From the NCBI GenBank assembly GCA_025055435.1, contig JANWWN010000021.1, positions 1 to 49,917 on the forward strand: a stretch of 49,917 bases of DNA. The letters run 5' to 3'. Each line of letters starts with the position of its first letter. Within the stretch, counting starts at the first letter, position 1. Origin of the DNA: Cyclobacteriaceae bacterium. Its GTDB lineage: Bacteria; Bacteroidota; Bacteroidia; Cytophagales; Cyclobacteriaceae. This document shows, piece by piece, positions 1-8,425 of this stretch. Both the position numbers and the translations under genes were made by a program. The notes beneath the pieces are model-generated. The model had not been told where the DNA came from, searched no databases, and saw only the letters and a program-made list of their open reading frames with translations.

Positions 1-726
1 TTGGTGGGGAAATACGTCTCACTGCCCGATGCCTATAAATCCATAGCCGAGGCATTTGTTCATGCTGGCGTTCAGAATGATTGTCGGGTGAACATCAAAT
101 GGATATCATCGGAAGACATCGATCGCGAATCGGTTGGAAGAATCCTGAAAGGTCTGCATGGCGTTTTGGTAGCTCCCGGCTTTGGCGAACGCGGCATGGA
201 AGGAAAAATCGAAGCCATCCGGTATGTCAGGGAAAACAAAATCCCGTTCTTCGGCATCTGCCTCGGAATGCAGTGTGCCGTCATTGAATTTGCACGTAAT
301 GTACTCGGACTCGAGGCAAGTTCTACTGAACTCAATCCCAAGACAAAAAATCCGGTGATCGACCTGATGGAAGAACAGAAAAAGATAACCGATAAAGGAG
401 GCACCATGAGGCTGGGCGCTTACACCTGCAAACTGAAGAAAGGAAGCAAGGCAGCTTCGATTTACGGAGAAACACTTATTCGTGAGCGTCATCGCCACCG
501 TTACGAATTCAATAACAAGTACCTGGAAAAATTTGAAGAAGCCGGCATGCGGGCCGTGGGTATAAACCCGGAGCTTAATCTCGTTGAAATCATTGAGTTA
601 AAAGACCACCCCTGGTTTATCGGGGTGCAATATCACCCGGAATTGCGCAGCACGGTAATGAACCCCCACCCGCTTTTTGTTAAGTTTGTGGCCGCTTCAA
701 TAGACTACAAAAAATCGTTAATCTGA
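1..726 (+). CDS. pyrG: CTP synthase, C-terminal part (5' end outside window)
   Basis: CTP synthase makes CTP from UTP, ATP and glutamine in the cytoplasm. Only the last 241 codons or so are here, which is the class I glutamine amidotransferase domain; the synthetase domain lies upstream of base 1, so the TTG at base 1 is not a real start. Visible signatures are the oxyanion-region APGFGERG (residues 58-65 of the fragment), the nucleophile elbow FFGICLGMQ with Cys87, and GVQYHPEL with His212 and Glu214, which complete the Cys-His-Glu triad. The stop is 7 bases before the yidC ATG, so the two genes are probably co-transcribed. Identification is secure; the protein is incomplete only because the window cuts it. 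Confidence 0.97.
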   Translation: MVGKYVSLPDAYKSIAEAFVHAGVQNDCRVNIKWISSEDIDRESVGRILKGLHGVLVAPGFGERGMEGKIEAIRYVRENKIPFFGICLGMQCAVIEFARNVLGLEASSTELNPKTKNPVIDLMEEQKKITDKGGTMRLGAYTCKLKKGSKAASIYGETLIRERHRHRYEFNNKYLEKFEEAGMRAVGINPELNLVEIIELKDHPWFIGVQYHPELRSTVMNPHPLFVKFVAASIDYKKSLI

Positions 727-733
727 AAAATTG

Positions 734-2518
734 ATGGATAGAAATCAGGCTATCGGGCTTACGTTAATGGCCCTCGTTCTGCTTATTTATTTTATATGGT
801 TTGCACCCCAACCCGAACCGCTGCCTCCGGTAGCCGACAGTGTGGTTGTTCAAAATTTACCTACCGTTTCTCAACCGGATAAGCCGCAGGCCGTTCAGTC
901 AAGCATTACTGATTCGCTTAATAAGGAAAATGAACAGCCGCAAGATATTGAAATCACAACGCAGGATCTTAAGATTATTTTTTCTTCCCGTGGCGGTATT
1001 ATCCGGAGCCTCGAGCTGAATCACTTCAAAACATATCATCAAAAGCCTGTTCGGTTGATCCAGCCCGACCGGCACGAGTTTGAACTGATCGCACAGGTTA
1101 CCGGGCAACCCCTGAACATTTACGCCTTAAACTTTACGGCTTCTCAGCAAAAGAAAGGTGACACAACGATGGTTTACTTTACCCGGACTGCCGGCGAAAA
1201 AATGATTCAGCTGATTTACACGATACCACCAACGGGCTATGAAATTGGTTACACGATTGTAAACAAAAACTACCTGGACAATGCACCCGTTGAGCTCCGA
1301 TGGCGAGGCCGCCTGCCGTTGTTCGAACGCGACCTGACCGACAGCCGGAACTACACCACGATTGTGTACCGCAACAACGATGAGGTTGATGAACTTTCGG
1401 CCCGCAGCCTGGCTGAACAACAAACTCTTTCAGGAAAAATAGACTGGGTTTCGGTCAAGCAAAAGTTTTTCCTCAACGCTGTTATTTCTGATAAAGGTTT
1501 CTCGCAGGCCGTCATGCAAACCAGTGTTCAGGAGGCCGATACCTCCACCGTTAAGAACGGTGGTTTTTCCGTTCAGATTCCGGCCGAGCAACTATCATCC
1601 GGTCAGGCTGAGATTAAATTCTACTTCGGACCTAACGATTATCAGACCATCGGAAAGGTGGCGCCTCAGTTTGCCAAAAACGTGTATCTCGGCTGGCCAC
1701 CTGTATACTGGATAAATAAGTTTGTCATCTTTCCGGTATTTCACTTCCTTACTAAGATATTCAGCAACTACGGTTTAATCATAATCATTCTGGTTATCCT
1801 GTTGCGCATCGTCCTGCTGCCTTTATCCTACCGCTCCTATCTGAGCATGGCCAAGATGAAGGTTTTAAAACCGGAACTGGATGAAATCCGCGATAAGTTT
1901 GGAGATGACATGACGAAAGTGCAGCAGGAGCAGCTAAAGCTCTACCAACAGGCTGGTGTCAATCCGTTAAGCGGATGTATCCCCATCTTATTACAAATGC
2001 CTATTCTGTTTGCCATGTTTTATTTATTCCCTAACAGCATTGAACTCAGGCAACAGTCGTTTCTATGGGCCGATGACCTCTCCACCTATGACTCTGTCAT
2101 CAACCTTCCCTTCACTATTCCTTTGTACGGTAATCATGTCAGCCTGTTTACCTTACTGATGACCCTTTCCACCCTCATCATAACCTGGCAAAACAACCAG
2201 ATTTCTTCCGTTCAGGGCCCGATGAAATCCATGTCGTACATCATGCCGGTGGTATTCATGGTCGTGCTTAACTCCTTCCCTGCCGGTTTAAGCTTCTATT
2301 ACCTCATGTCCAACCTGGTTACTTTCGGGCAGCAGGCCATCATCAGGAGGTTTGTGGATGAAGAAAAGATTAAAAAGATAATGGATGAACACCGCAAGGC
2401 GATGGCTGCCGGAGGTGGCAAAAAATCCAGATTTATGGCGAAGCTGGAAGAAGCCATGAAAGCCAGCGAAGAGGCCCGCAGGCGGGCAGAAGAAGAGCGC
2501 AAAAAGCGGAAAAAATAA
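734..2518 (+). CDS. yidC: Membrane protein insertase YidC
   Basis: YidC inserts and folds inner-membrane proteins, alone or with SecYEG. The product is 594 residues, normal for a Gram-negative YidC. It has an N-terminal membrane segment (about residues 5-24), a large periplasmic beta domain (about 60-320), then the conserved insertase core: PPVYWINKF, a hydrophobic segment containing the conserved groove arginine (ILLRIVLLPL), and the motif QQAGVNPLSGCIPILLQMPI. The C-terminal tail is rich in Lys, Arg and Glu, as expected for ribosome contact. A TTG at 731 lies directly before this ATG; I prefer the ATG at 734 because it gives the usual short N-terminus. It sits between pyrG and parAB. Confidence 0.97.
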   Translation: MDRNQAIGLTLMALVLLIYFIWFAPQPEPLPPVADSVVVQNLPTVSQPDKPQAVQSSITDSLNKENEQPQDIEITTQDLKIIFSSRGGIIRSLELNHFKTYHQKPVRLIQPDRHEFELIAQVTGQPLNIYALNFTASQQKKGDTTMVYFTRTAGEKMIQLIYTIPPTGYEIGYTIVNKNYLDNAPVELRWRGRLPLFERDLTDSRNYTTIVYRNNDEVDELSARSLAEQQTLSGKIDWVSVKQKFFLNAVISDKGFSQAVMQTSVQEADTSTVKNGGFSVQIPAEQLSSGQAEIKFYFGPNDYQTIGKVAPQFAKNVYLGWPPVYWINKFVIFPVFHFLTKIFSNYGLIIIILVILLRIVLLPLSYRSYLSMAKMKVLKPELDEIRDKFGDDMTKVQQEQLKLYQQAGVNPLSGCIPILLQMPILFAMFYLFPNSIELRQQSFLWADDLSTYDSVINLPFTIPLYGNHVSLFTLLMTLSTLIITWQNNQISSVQGPMKSMSYIMPVVFMVVLNSFPAGLSFYYLMSNLVTFGQQAIIRRFVDEEKIKKIMDEHRKAMAAGGGKKSRFMAKLEEAMKASEEARRRAEEERKKRKK

Positions 2519-2535
2519 ATTTTGCGTTGATGGAA

Positions 2536-2565
2536 TGTGGATAAATACGTTCCACAGCGTTCCAC
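2536..2565. promoter_or_regulatory. DnaA-box match and paired ParB-like half-sites upstream of parA
   Basis: In the 109-base gap between yidC and parA, bases 2536-2544 read TGTGGATAA, the exact reverse complement of the consensus DnaA box TTATCCACA. It is followed by two direct copies of CGTTCCAC (2548-2555 and 2558-2565) whose starts are 10 bp apart, one helical turn. GTTCCAC equals one half of the palindromic parS variant TGTTCCACGTGGAACA. The same stretch also forms an imperfect inverted repeat (TGGAA-GTGG facing CCAC-TTCCA). The second copy ends 19 bp before the -7 element of the parA promoter, so bound protein would cover the -33 region. The sites are seen directly; their role in autoregulation or origin function is inferred. 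Confidence 0.4.
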
Positions 2566-2584
2566 GCCCGGCAAATCCTTATCC

Positions 2585-2592
2585 TATATTTG
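2585..2592 (+). promoter_or_regulatory. Bacteroidota -7 element for parA
   Basis: TATATTTG fits the Bacteroidota -7 consensus TAnnTTTG and lies 35 bases before the parA ATG, predicting a leader of about 30 bases. There is no TTG at the -33 position, where the CGTTCCAC repeat is found instead. This suggests a weak or regulated promoter. Confidence 0.5.
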
Positions 2593-2627
2593 CAGTTCCG
2601 TTTCGGGAATTATAACTGCTTTTGCGC

Positions 2628-3404
2628 ATGGGAAAAATCATTGCCATAGCCAACCAGAAGGGAGGAGTTGGAAAAACCACCACAGCCATTAATCTGGCAG
2701 CCAGTTTTGCTGTACTCGAACATAAAACGCTGCTGGTAGATGCCGACCCGCAGGCCAACTCCACTTCCGGATTGGGCATCAACCCAAAAAATGTGGAAGC
2801 AGGAATTTATGAATGTATGATGGATGGCGTGGCTCCGCAGGATGCCATGGTACAAAACGATAAACTGAAATACCTCTCTGTGCTGCCCTCGCATATTGAC
2901 CTCGTAGGTGCAGAAGTTGAGATGGTGTCTATCGAACGTCGCGAAGAACGCATGCGCGATGTACTGGGTAAACTGAGAAATGAATTCGAATTTATCATTA
3001 TTGACTGCTCGCCTTCACTGGGCCTTATCACCATCAATGCATTAACGGCAGCCGACTCGGTAATAATACCGGTTCAGTGCGAATATTTTGCGCTGGAAGG
3101 GCTGGGTAAACTGCTCAATACCATTAAAATCATTCAAACCCGCCTCAATCCAAATCTCGAAATTGAGGGTATTCTCCTTACTCTGTACGACTCGCGTACC
3201 AGCCTGGGCAACCAGGTGGTGGAAGAAGTACGCACCCACTTTGGTAAAATGACCTTCAACACCATCATTCCGCGTAATGTAAAGCTCAGTGAGTCGCCCA
3301 GTTTCGGCGTACCCGCCATTGTACATGATGCCGAGAGCAAGGGCGCCATCAGTTACCTGAACCTGGCACATGAAATCCTCAACAAAAACGGCTTAGCAAA
3401 ATGA
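2628..3404 (+). CDS. parA: Chromosome partitioning ATPase ParA (Soj)
   Basis: ParA is a Walker-type ATPase that binds DNA non-specifically and, with ParB bound at parS, segregates the chromosome. The 258-residue product starts MGKIIAIANQKGGVGKTTT, with the deviant Walker A motif (KGGVGKTT, residues 11-18) and its signature lysine. DADPQANST follows, and Walker B lies in FIIIDCSPSLGLIT. The length and absence of an N-terminal helix-turn-helix match the chromosomal type rather than the long plasmid P1 type. A TTG at 2622 in frame is ignored in favour of the ATG. The stop overlaps the parB start by 4 bases (ATGA), indicating translational coupling. Confidence 0.97.
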   Translation: MGKIIAIANQKGGVGKTTTAINLAASFAVLEHKTLLVDADPQANSTSGLGINPKNVEAGIYECMMDGVAPQDAMVQNDKLKYLSVLPSHIDLVGAEVEMVSIERREERMRDVLGKLRNEFEFIIIDCSPSLGLITINALTAADSVIIPVQCEYFALEGLGKLLNTIKIIQTRLNPNLEIEGILLTLYDSRTSLGNQVVEEVRTHFGKMTFNTIIPRNVKLSESPSFGVPAIVHDAESKGAISYLNLAHEILNKNGLAK

Positions 3405-4303
3405 CCAAAAAAAAAGCATTAGGACGCGGCCTCAACGCACTGCTCAGCGACAGTGCCACTGAAGAACGCCTGGAAACCGACATACCGGTAGCACATCACC
3501 ATGCATCAGGTAACGTGCTCGAAATTCCGGTTGAACAGATTGAGGTAAATCCTTTTCAACCACGCACGCATTTCGATGAAACTGCACTCCAGGAGCTGGC
3601 CGAATCCATCAAAGTACACGGCATCATACAGCCCATCACCGTGCGCAGGCTTGCGCCCAATCAGTATCAGCTCATATCGGGCGAGCGAAGACTTCAGGCA
3701 TCCAGGCGCGCCGGACTCAAAACCATTCCGGCCTACGTTCGTACTGCAAACGACCAGCAGATGCTGGAAATGTCGCTCATTGAAAACATTCAGCGCGAAA
3801 ACCTGAACGCCATTGAAATTGCACTGAGCTATCAGCGCCTTATCAGCGAATGTAACCTGAAGCAGGAAGAACTTGGTGAACGCGTAGGCAAGAACCGCGC
3901 TACCGTAACCAACTACCTCCGCCTGCTGAAACTTCCGCCCGACATTCAGATTGCTGTGCGCGACAATAAACTATCTATGGGCCATGCACGCGCTATTATT
4001 AATGTTGAAAATCCGGCTGACCAGCTCTACATTTTTAATAAGATTCTGAAGGAAGACCTGTCCGTGCGCAAAGTCGAAGAGCTGGTTCGTGAGCTTCAGC
4101 AAAATAAGTCGGAAAGCACGGGTAAAACCTCCGCACCTGCAAGCGCTGCCTCAAAAGAAATTCAGCAACTGCAATCGCGGCTTTCATCCCATTTTGGCAC
4201 CCGCGTTGCTTTAAAAACCGATGGGAAGAAGGGAGAAATCCGCATTCCGTTCATGTCGGTTGAGGACCTGAACCGCATACTTGATATTCTCCGGCTTCCG
4301 TAG
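3401..4303 (+). CDS. parB: Chromosome partitioning protein ParB (Spo0J)
   Basis: ParB binds parS, spreads as a CTP-dependent clamp and stimulates ParA. The 300-residue protein has a basic N-terminus (KKKALGRGLNALL) typical of the ParA-contacting tail, a ParB/Srx nucleotide-binding domain with HGIIQPI (73-79), the CTPase motif GERR (94-97) and ENIQR (128-132). A helix-turn-helix region follows (QEELGERVGKNRATVTNYLRLL), then a variable linker rich in Ser, Ala and Lys and a C-terminal dimerisation segment ending RIPFMSVEDLNRILDIL. It begins inside the parA stop codon. No complete parS palindrome was noticed in the window, only half-sites upstream of parA. Confidence 0.97.
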   Translation: MTKKKALGRGLNALLSDSATEERLETDIPVAHHHASGNVLEIPVEQIEVNPFQPRTHFDETALQELAESIKVHGIIQPITVRRLAPNQYQLISGERRLQASRRAGLKTIPAYVRTANDQQMLEMSLIENIQRENLNAIEIALSYQRLISECNLKQEELGERVGKNRATVTNYLRLLKLPPDIQIAVRDNKLSMGHARAIINVENPADQLYIFNKILKEDLSVRKVEELVRELQQNKSESTGKTSAPASAASKEIQQLQSRLSSHFGTRVALKTDGKKGEIRIPFMSVEDLNRILDILRLP

Positions 4304-4318
4304 GGAGTTACACATTGC

Positions 4319-4879
4319 ATGAAGTATTGTCTGTTATTTACAGTACTGTTCTGGTTTTCGTTTGATACAAAAGCGCAGGATACGATCCGGTTAATCCCGA
4401 ATGCTCCGGATACCATCCAACTGAAAACGTATGCCGACCGGTATAATCCGCGTAAAGCCCTGTTGTATGCGGCGGTGCTACCCGGCTTGGGTCAGGTGTA
4501 CAATAAAAAATACTGGAAACTGCCTTTGGTTTATGGTGGAATCGGAGTTACCGGTTATGCCATCCGTTTCTATCAGCAGGGATATTCAAAATACCGCGCA
4601 GAACTTTTTGAAATACTTCAAACGGGAGCCAACCTCAGCCCAAGCGGTTTTACGGAAACCCAGTTGCGCACTTTAATCGACCGCTATCGCAGGGAACGCG
4701 ATTTCATGATCATAATTATGGGTGGAGTTTATATTTTACAGATGATTGATGCACACGTTGATGCACACCTTAAAGAATTTGATCTAAACCCGCAACTTAA
4801 ACTCAGCGTAAGGCCCGTGGCCGAACAAAGTTTGCTGACCGGCCGGACAGCCGGAATAGGTTTATTTTTGATATTTTAA
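4319..4879 (+). CDS. DUF5683 domain protein, exported or membrane-bound
   Basis: A 186-residue protein with a signal peptide (about residues 1-19, ending TKA before Q20). The rest matches the DUF5683 pattern common in Bacteroidota: NPRKALLYAAVLPGLGQVYNKKYWKLPLVYGG followed by hydrophobic stretches (about 63-85 and 130-145) and a short C-terminal domain. Function is not known. The LPGLGQ-YN-KYWK pattern recurs in small envelope proteins in this phylum. The gene starts 15 bases after parB and ends 16 before dapB, so it appears to be part of a par-DUF5683-dapB-lepB transcription unit, an arrangement I recall from other Cytophagales. The family call is fairly sure; any role is open. Confidence 0.8.
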   Translation: MKYCLLFTVLFWFSFDTKAQDTIRLIPNAPDTIQLKTYADRYNPRKALLYAAVLPGLGQVYNKKYWKLPLVYGGIGVTGYAIRFYQQGYSKYRAELFEILQTGANLSPSGFTETQLRTLIDRYRRERDFMIIIMGGVYILQMIDAHVDAHLKEFDLNPQLKLSVRPVAEQSLLTGRTAGIGLFLIF

Positions 4880-4895
4880 AACCAAAGATTGACTC

Positions 4896-5603
4896 ATGCA
4901 GATTGCACTGATTGGTTATGGTAAGATGGGAAAAGCCATTGAGCAACTGGCTTTACAAAACGGACATGAAATCACCGCACGCATTACCTCTACTCCCATG
5001 TTGAAAACGGCAACTTTTAAAGCCGATGTTGCCATTGAATTCACAAGGCCCGATGCAGCTTATGATAATGTTACCTGGTGTCTGCAAAAAGGACTTCCTG
5101 TTGTATGCGGTACAACCGGCTGGCTTGACAAACTAAATGAAGTGAAGCAGCTTACGCAGCAGCTCAACGGCACCTTTTTTTACGCCTCCAATTTTAGCAT
5201 TGGTGTAAATCTTTTTTTCCGGCTTAATGTTTTCCTGGCTAAACTGATGGACGCCCACCCGGAATATGGCGTGAACGTGGAAGAAATCCACCACACCCAG
5301 AAAAAGGACGCTCCAAGCGGAACAGCCATCACATTGGCCCAGGACATTATCCGGCATATTCATCGCCTGAAAAACTGGACGCCGCACAACGAACCCAATC
5401 CGGATGAGTTGTCCATCGCTTCCTTGCGAACAGGCAATGTCCCCGGCACCCATACCGTAACTTATCGTTCGCAACTCGATACCATTACCATACGGCACGA
5501 AGCACACACCCGCGAGGCTTTTGCACGCGGTGCACTGGCCGTAGCCGAATGGCTGCCCGGCCGAAAGGGAGTGCTTACCATGGACGATTTCCTCCAAACC
5601 TAG
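4896..5603 (+). CDS. dapB: 4-hydroxy-tetrahydrodipicolinate reductase DapB
   Basis: DapB carries out the NAD(P)H-dependent reduction in the lysine and diaminopimelate pathway, supplying peptidoglycan precursors. The 235-residue product has the nucleotide-binding motif ALIGYGKMGKAI near the N-terminus, the central VVCGTTGW, and the catalytic/substrate signature EIHHTQKKDAPSGTA with the conserved His pair and Lys. Length is typical of Bacteroidota DapB, slightly shorter than the E. coli enzyme. It is in line with the DUF5683 gene (16-base gap) and lepB (39-base gap). A TATTTTTG sequence at 4863-4870 in the end of the upstream gene could serve as an internal promoter, though it has no good -33 partner. 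Confidence 0.96.
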   Translation: MQIALIGYGKMGKAIEQLALQNGHEITARITSTPMLKTATFKADVAIEFTRPDAAYDNVTWCLQKGLPVVCGTTGWLDKLNEVKQLTQQLNGTFFYASNFSIGVNLFFRLNVFLAKLMDAHPEYGVNVEEIHHTQKKDAPSGTAITLAQDIIRHIHRLKNWTPHNEPNPDELSIASLRTGNVPGTHTVTYRSQLDTITIRHEAHTREAFARGALAVAEWLPGRKGVLTMDDFLQT

Positions 5604-5642
5604 ATAATCCTTTTATTTGCAGCGCTTTTTAACCTGACTATC

Positions 5643-7109
5643 GTGACAGCCTTTATCATCACTTTTCTAATCATTCGATTGGGTGTAACCATCGCTTTTT
5701 GGAAGCTTTTTGAAAAAGCCGGTATAGCCGGATGGAAAGCCGCTATTCCTTTCTATTCTGAATTCATCATCATGAAGGATTTGGTGGGCAAACCACTGTA
5801 TTGGTACATCTACCTGGTCATACCCGTGGTAAATGTTTTCGCCTATTACGTTCTTGTTTTCGATGTACTGCGTTGCTACGGGAAGCAATCGGTATGGGCA
5901 GAACTGGCTGTTATTTTTACAGGATTCTGGTACCTTGTCCCTTTTAGTTTTAACCAGCAAACCAAATACCTGGGTAAACTGAGTGATGTGCCGCGCATCA
6001 GAAAAACAGCCTTGGCCGAGTGGACCGAAGCGATTGTATTTGCCGTGGTGGCTGCCACCCTCATCCGTTTTTTTGTGATGGAGGCCTATACCATTCCCAC
6101 TCCTTCTATGGAGAACTCCCTGTTGGTTGGCGATTTTCTGTTCGTAAGTAAATTTCATTATGGCAGTCGCACACCGAAAACACCTCTGCAGCTTCCGCTA
6201 ACCCATCAGAAAATCTGGTTTACCAATATTCCCTCCTACCTCGACTGGATACAACTGCCGCAATATCGCCTGCCCGGTCTCACCACCATTCAACGGGGCG
6301 ATGTAGTGGTATTCAACATTCCGCCTAAGCGGTTAAATGAAAACAAAGACTATCCGGTAGATTTAAAAACCAACTACATCAAACGGTGTGTAGCCGTTGC
6401 AGGCGACACGCTGGTTATTCGCAATGGAAAAGTAGAAGTAAACGGACAACCGTTTACCGACCATCCGCTGACGCAATGGGCCTTCGAAGTGCTGGCAACT
6501 GACGTAATCAATGAACGCAATCTGGCTAAGCTGGGACTGGGGCCGGAAGATGTTCACCTCGATGGCCGCCTGGATGCGAACACCGTTCGATATTACATGT
6601 ATATCGAACCGAAAAAAGCAGAAGAAATCCGGGCGCTGCCATACATCAAATCTGTTCAGCGAAAAGACTTCACCGAAGTATTTGGTATTTTCCCCTTTTC
6701 CGAATACTACGGTTTTGGTTCCGGCTTCAAAAACAACTTAAACTGGAGTCTTGACAGTTTTGGTCCGCTTTGGATACCCAAGAAAGGTGTTACCATTCCC
6801 GTCAACGACTCAACGCTGGCGCTGTACGGCTATACCATTACCCAGTACGATCATAACACGAATGCAGAAATTAAAGACAAAAAGTTGCTGATAGACGGCA
6901 AAGAAGTAACCGAATATACCTTTAAACAGAACTACTACTTCATGATGGGCGACAACCGCCACAACTCCCTGGATTCACGTTACTGGGGATTTGTACCGGA
7001 AGATCATATAGTCGGTAAGGCTTTCTTTATCTGGTTATCCATTGACTCAAACTCTAGGAACCTGATTCATAAAATCAGATGGAACCGGTTCTTCAAGATG
7101 ATTAATTAA
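5643..7109 (+). CDS. lepB: Signal peptidase I with N-terminal multi-spanning extension
   Basis: Signal peptidase I removes signal peptides on the outer face of the inner membrane. At 488 residues it is much longer than the E. coli enzyme (324). Residues 1-120 form several membrane segments (DUF5684-like, seen in this phylum), then the anchor helix (about 127-146). The catalytic serine is Ser155 in TPSMENSL and the general-base lysine is Lys247 in YIKRCVAVAGD. A long insert follows (about 275-420), and the C-terminal box GDNRHNSLDSRYWG begins at 436. The Ser/Lys dyad is intact, so it should be active. It uses a GTG start; I see no better ATG. It closes the pyrG-to-lepB run. Confidence 0.94.
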   Translation: MTAFIITFLIIRLGVTIAFWKLFEKAGIAGWKAAIPFYSEFIIMKDLVGKPLYWYIYLVIPVVNVFAYYVLVFDVLRCYGKQSVWAELAVIFTGFWYLVPFSFNQQTKYLGKLSDVPRIRKTALAEWTEAIVFAVVAATLIRFFVMEAYTIPTPSMENSLLVGDFLFVSKFHYGSRTPKTPLQLPLTHQKIWFTNIPSYLDWIQLPQYRLPGLTTIQRGDVVVFNIPPKRLNENKDYPVDLKTNYIKRCVAVAGDTLVIRNGKVEVNGQPFTDHPLTQWAFEVLATDVINERNLAKLGLGPEDVHLDGRLDANTVRYYMYIEPKKAEEIRALPYIKSVQRKDFTEVFGIFPFSEYYGFGSGFKNNLNWSLDSFGPLWIPKKGVTIPVNDSTLALYGYTITQYDHNTNAEIKDKKLLIDGKEVTEYTFKQNYYFMMGDNRHNSLDSRYWGFVPEDHIVGKAFFIWLSIDSNSRNLIHKIRWNRFFKMIN

Positions 7110-7210
7110 TTGTAGTTGATGCTCAAAGGCTAGTTGTTTGTTGCTGACTATCCTATCGGCTAACTTTGACTCTCCCTGACTGTTAAAGAAAGGTCAACCC
7201 TGAACCATTT

Positions 7211-7285
7211 AACAATAGACTATCTAACCATGGACTATCCAACCATGGACCATCTAACCATGGACTAACTAACCATGGACTATCC
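7211..7285. repeat. 15-bp tandem repeat, five copies
   Basis: Five head-to-tail copies of a 15-bp unit with consensus AACCATGGACTATCC, at 7211, 7226, 7241, 7256 and 7271. Copies 2 and 5 are identical and the first is the most diverged. Each good copy carries the palindrome CCATGG. A decayed copy (7286-7300) runs into the ung stop codon, and fragments such as GACTATC at 7145-7151 suggest older copies upstream. The gene-free stretch 7110-7294 holds nothing else I can recognise, and I see no clear terminator for either lepB or ung. Confidence 0.85.
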
Positions 7286-7294
7286 CTCTCCGGA

Positions 7295-7957
7295 CTACCA
7301 GTCAATTTCTCCCAGTCCTTTACTTTTCAAATATGCATTTGCTTTACTGAAATGGCGACAACCGAAGAAACCATTACTTGCCGAATATGGCGAAGGATGC
7401 GCAGCCTGAAGCACCAGATGACGCTGGCGATCAATAACCTGACCTTTCTTCTGGGCGTAAGCACCCCAAAGCATGAACACTACGTTATTTTTCTCATCCG
7501 AAATTTTCCGAATCACCGCATCGGTAAACTCTTCCCATCCTCTGCCCTGATGCGAGCCGGGTGATGAAGCCCGTACCGTTAGTGTAGCGTTTAGCAGCAA
7601 CACTCCCTGACGGGCCCATCGTTCCAGGTTACCTGTTCGCGGCATGGGCTTGCCTAAATCATTTTGTATTTCCTTAAAAATATTAACCAAAGAACGTGGC
7701 AAAGGAATATCGTCATTCACGCTGAAGCATAAACCATTGGCTTGTCGCGCCCCGGGATAAGGATCTTGTCCCAGAATAACCACCTTCACAAAATCAAACG
7801 GGCATGCTTCAAAAGCCCTGAATATCTGCTTTCCCGGTGGATACACTACGCCGGTCTGGTATTCGCTTTTCACAAATTCAGCCAGTTGGCGGAAATAGGG
7901 TTTTTCAAATTCTTCCGCAAGTCGTTTTTTCCAGCTTTCTTCAATTTTTACTTCCAT
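7295..7957 (-). CDS. ung: Uracil-DNA glycosylase, family 1
   Basis: Ung removes uracil from DNA to start base excision repair. The 220-residue protein carries the full family 1 set: the water-activating loop GQDPYPG with Asp65, the uracil-stacking CFSV, the LLLNATLTV strand, and the C-terminal HPSPYSA with His187, the second catalytic residue. Length is as expected. The gene is alone on its strand, convergent with lepB; the 15-bp repeat array lies just beyond its stop codon. No clear TAnnTTTG promoter was found in the 81 bases between ung and the divergent apaG. Confidence 0.97.
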   Translation of the reverse strand: MEVKIEESWKKRLAEEFEKPYFRQLAEFVKSEYQTGVVYPPGKQIFRAFEACPFDFVKVVILGQDPYPGARQANGLCFSVNDDIPLPRSLVNIFKEIQNDLGKPMPRTGNLERWARQGVLLLNATLTVRASSPGSHQGRGWEEFTDAVIRKISDEKNNVVFMLWGAYAQKKGQVIDRQRHLVLQAAHPSPYSASNGFFGCRHFSKANAYLKSKGLGEIDW

Positions 7958-8024
7958 ACAGTATTATTCCTGAAAATTTAAAACTATGGGCTGAATCCGG
8001 CTGTTAAGAAAATTGAAAAAACCT

Positions 8025-8032
8025 TATTTTTG
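8025..8032 (+). promoter_or_regulatory. -7 element close to the apaG start
   Basis: TATTTTTG fits TAnnTTTG and ends only 6 bases before the apaG ATG (8039). If used, transcription would start at or beside the start codon, giving a leaderless message. No TTG lies at the proper -33 distance, so the site is tentative. Confidence 0.35.
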
Positions 8033-8038
8033 AAACGC

Positions 8039-8425
8039 ATGGTAACACAAACCACCAAAGGGATTCGGGTAAGTGTCGAGACGGAATATCAGCCAGCCTA
8101 TTCCAGTCCGTCCCAGCATCATTACGTATTTACCTATCGCATCACCATAGAAAACCAAAGTGAGTTTACCATTCAGTTGTTGAGGCGGCATTGGCATGTG
8201 CACGATGCAGGTTTTGCCAGGCGTGAAGTAGAAGGTGAAGGTGTTGTTGGACAGCAGCCTATTCTGGAGCCGGGGCAGTCGCATCAGTATGTTTCAGGGT
8301 GTAATCTGAAATCGGGTATGGGTAAAATGGAAGGAACCTACCTGATGGAACGTATAGTTGACGGATCCAGGTTTACTGTGCACATTCCTCCTTTTTCATT
8401 GGTTGCTCCTTTCCGCCTGAATTAA
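8039..8425 (+). CDS. apaG: ApaG domain protein
   Basis: ApaG proteins are small, all-beta, fibronectin III-like cytoplasmic proteins, historically linked to Co2+/Mg2+ tolerance and Ap4A metabolism in E. coli; the biochemical role is unsettled. The 128-residue product shows the family pattern: VFTYRITIENQS, LLRRHWHVHDA, then EGEGVVGQQPILEPGQSHQYVSG and the C-terminal GTYLMERIVDG with IPPFSL. An in-frame TTG at 8030 would add three residues, but the ATG matches the usual start. The TAA is followed immediately by the GTG of the methyltransferase gene, so the two are likely co-transcribed and coupled. Confidence 0.93.
   Translation: MVTQTTKGIRVSVETEYQPAYSSPSQHHYVFTYRITIENQSEFTIQLLRRHWHVHDAGFARREVEGEGVVGQQPILEPGQSHQYVSGCNLKSGMGKMEGTYLMERIVDGSRFTVHIPPFSLVAPFRLN

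Noticed and set aside
2519-2627. Replication origin
   Set aside because: Only one DnaA box and no DUE-like AT-rich cluster or dnaA gene are visible; listed as a regulatory site only.
7352-7564. Plus-strand open frame opposite ung
   Set aside because: Lies wholly within ung in antisense, with no recognisable protein pattern.
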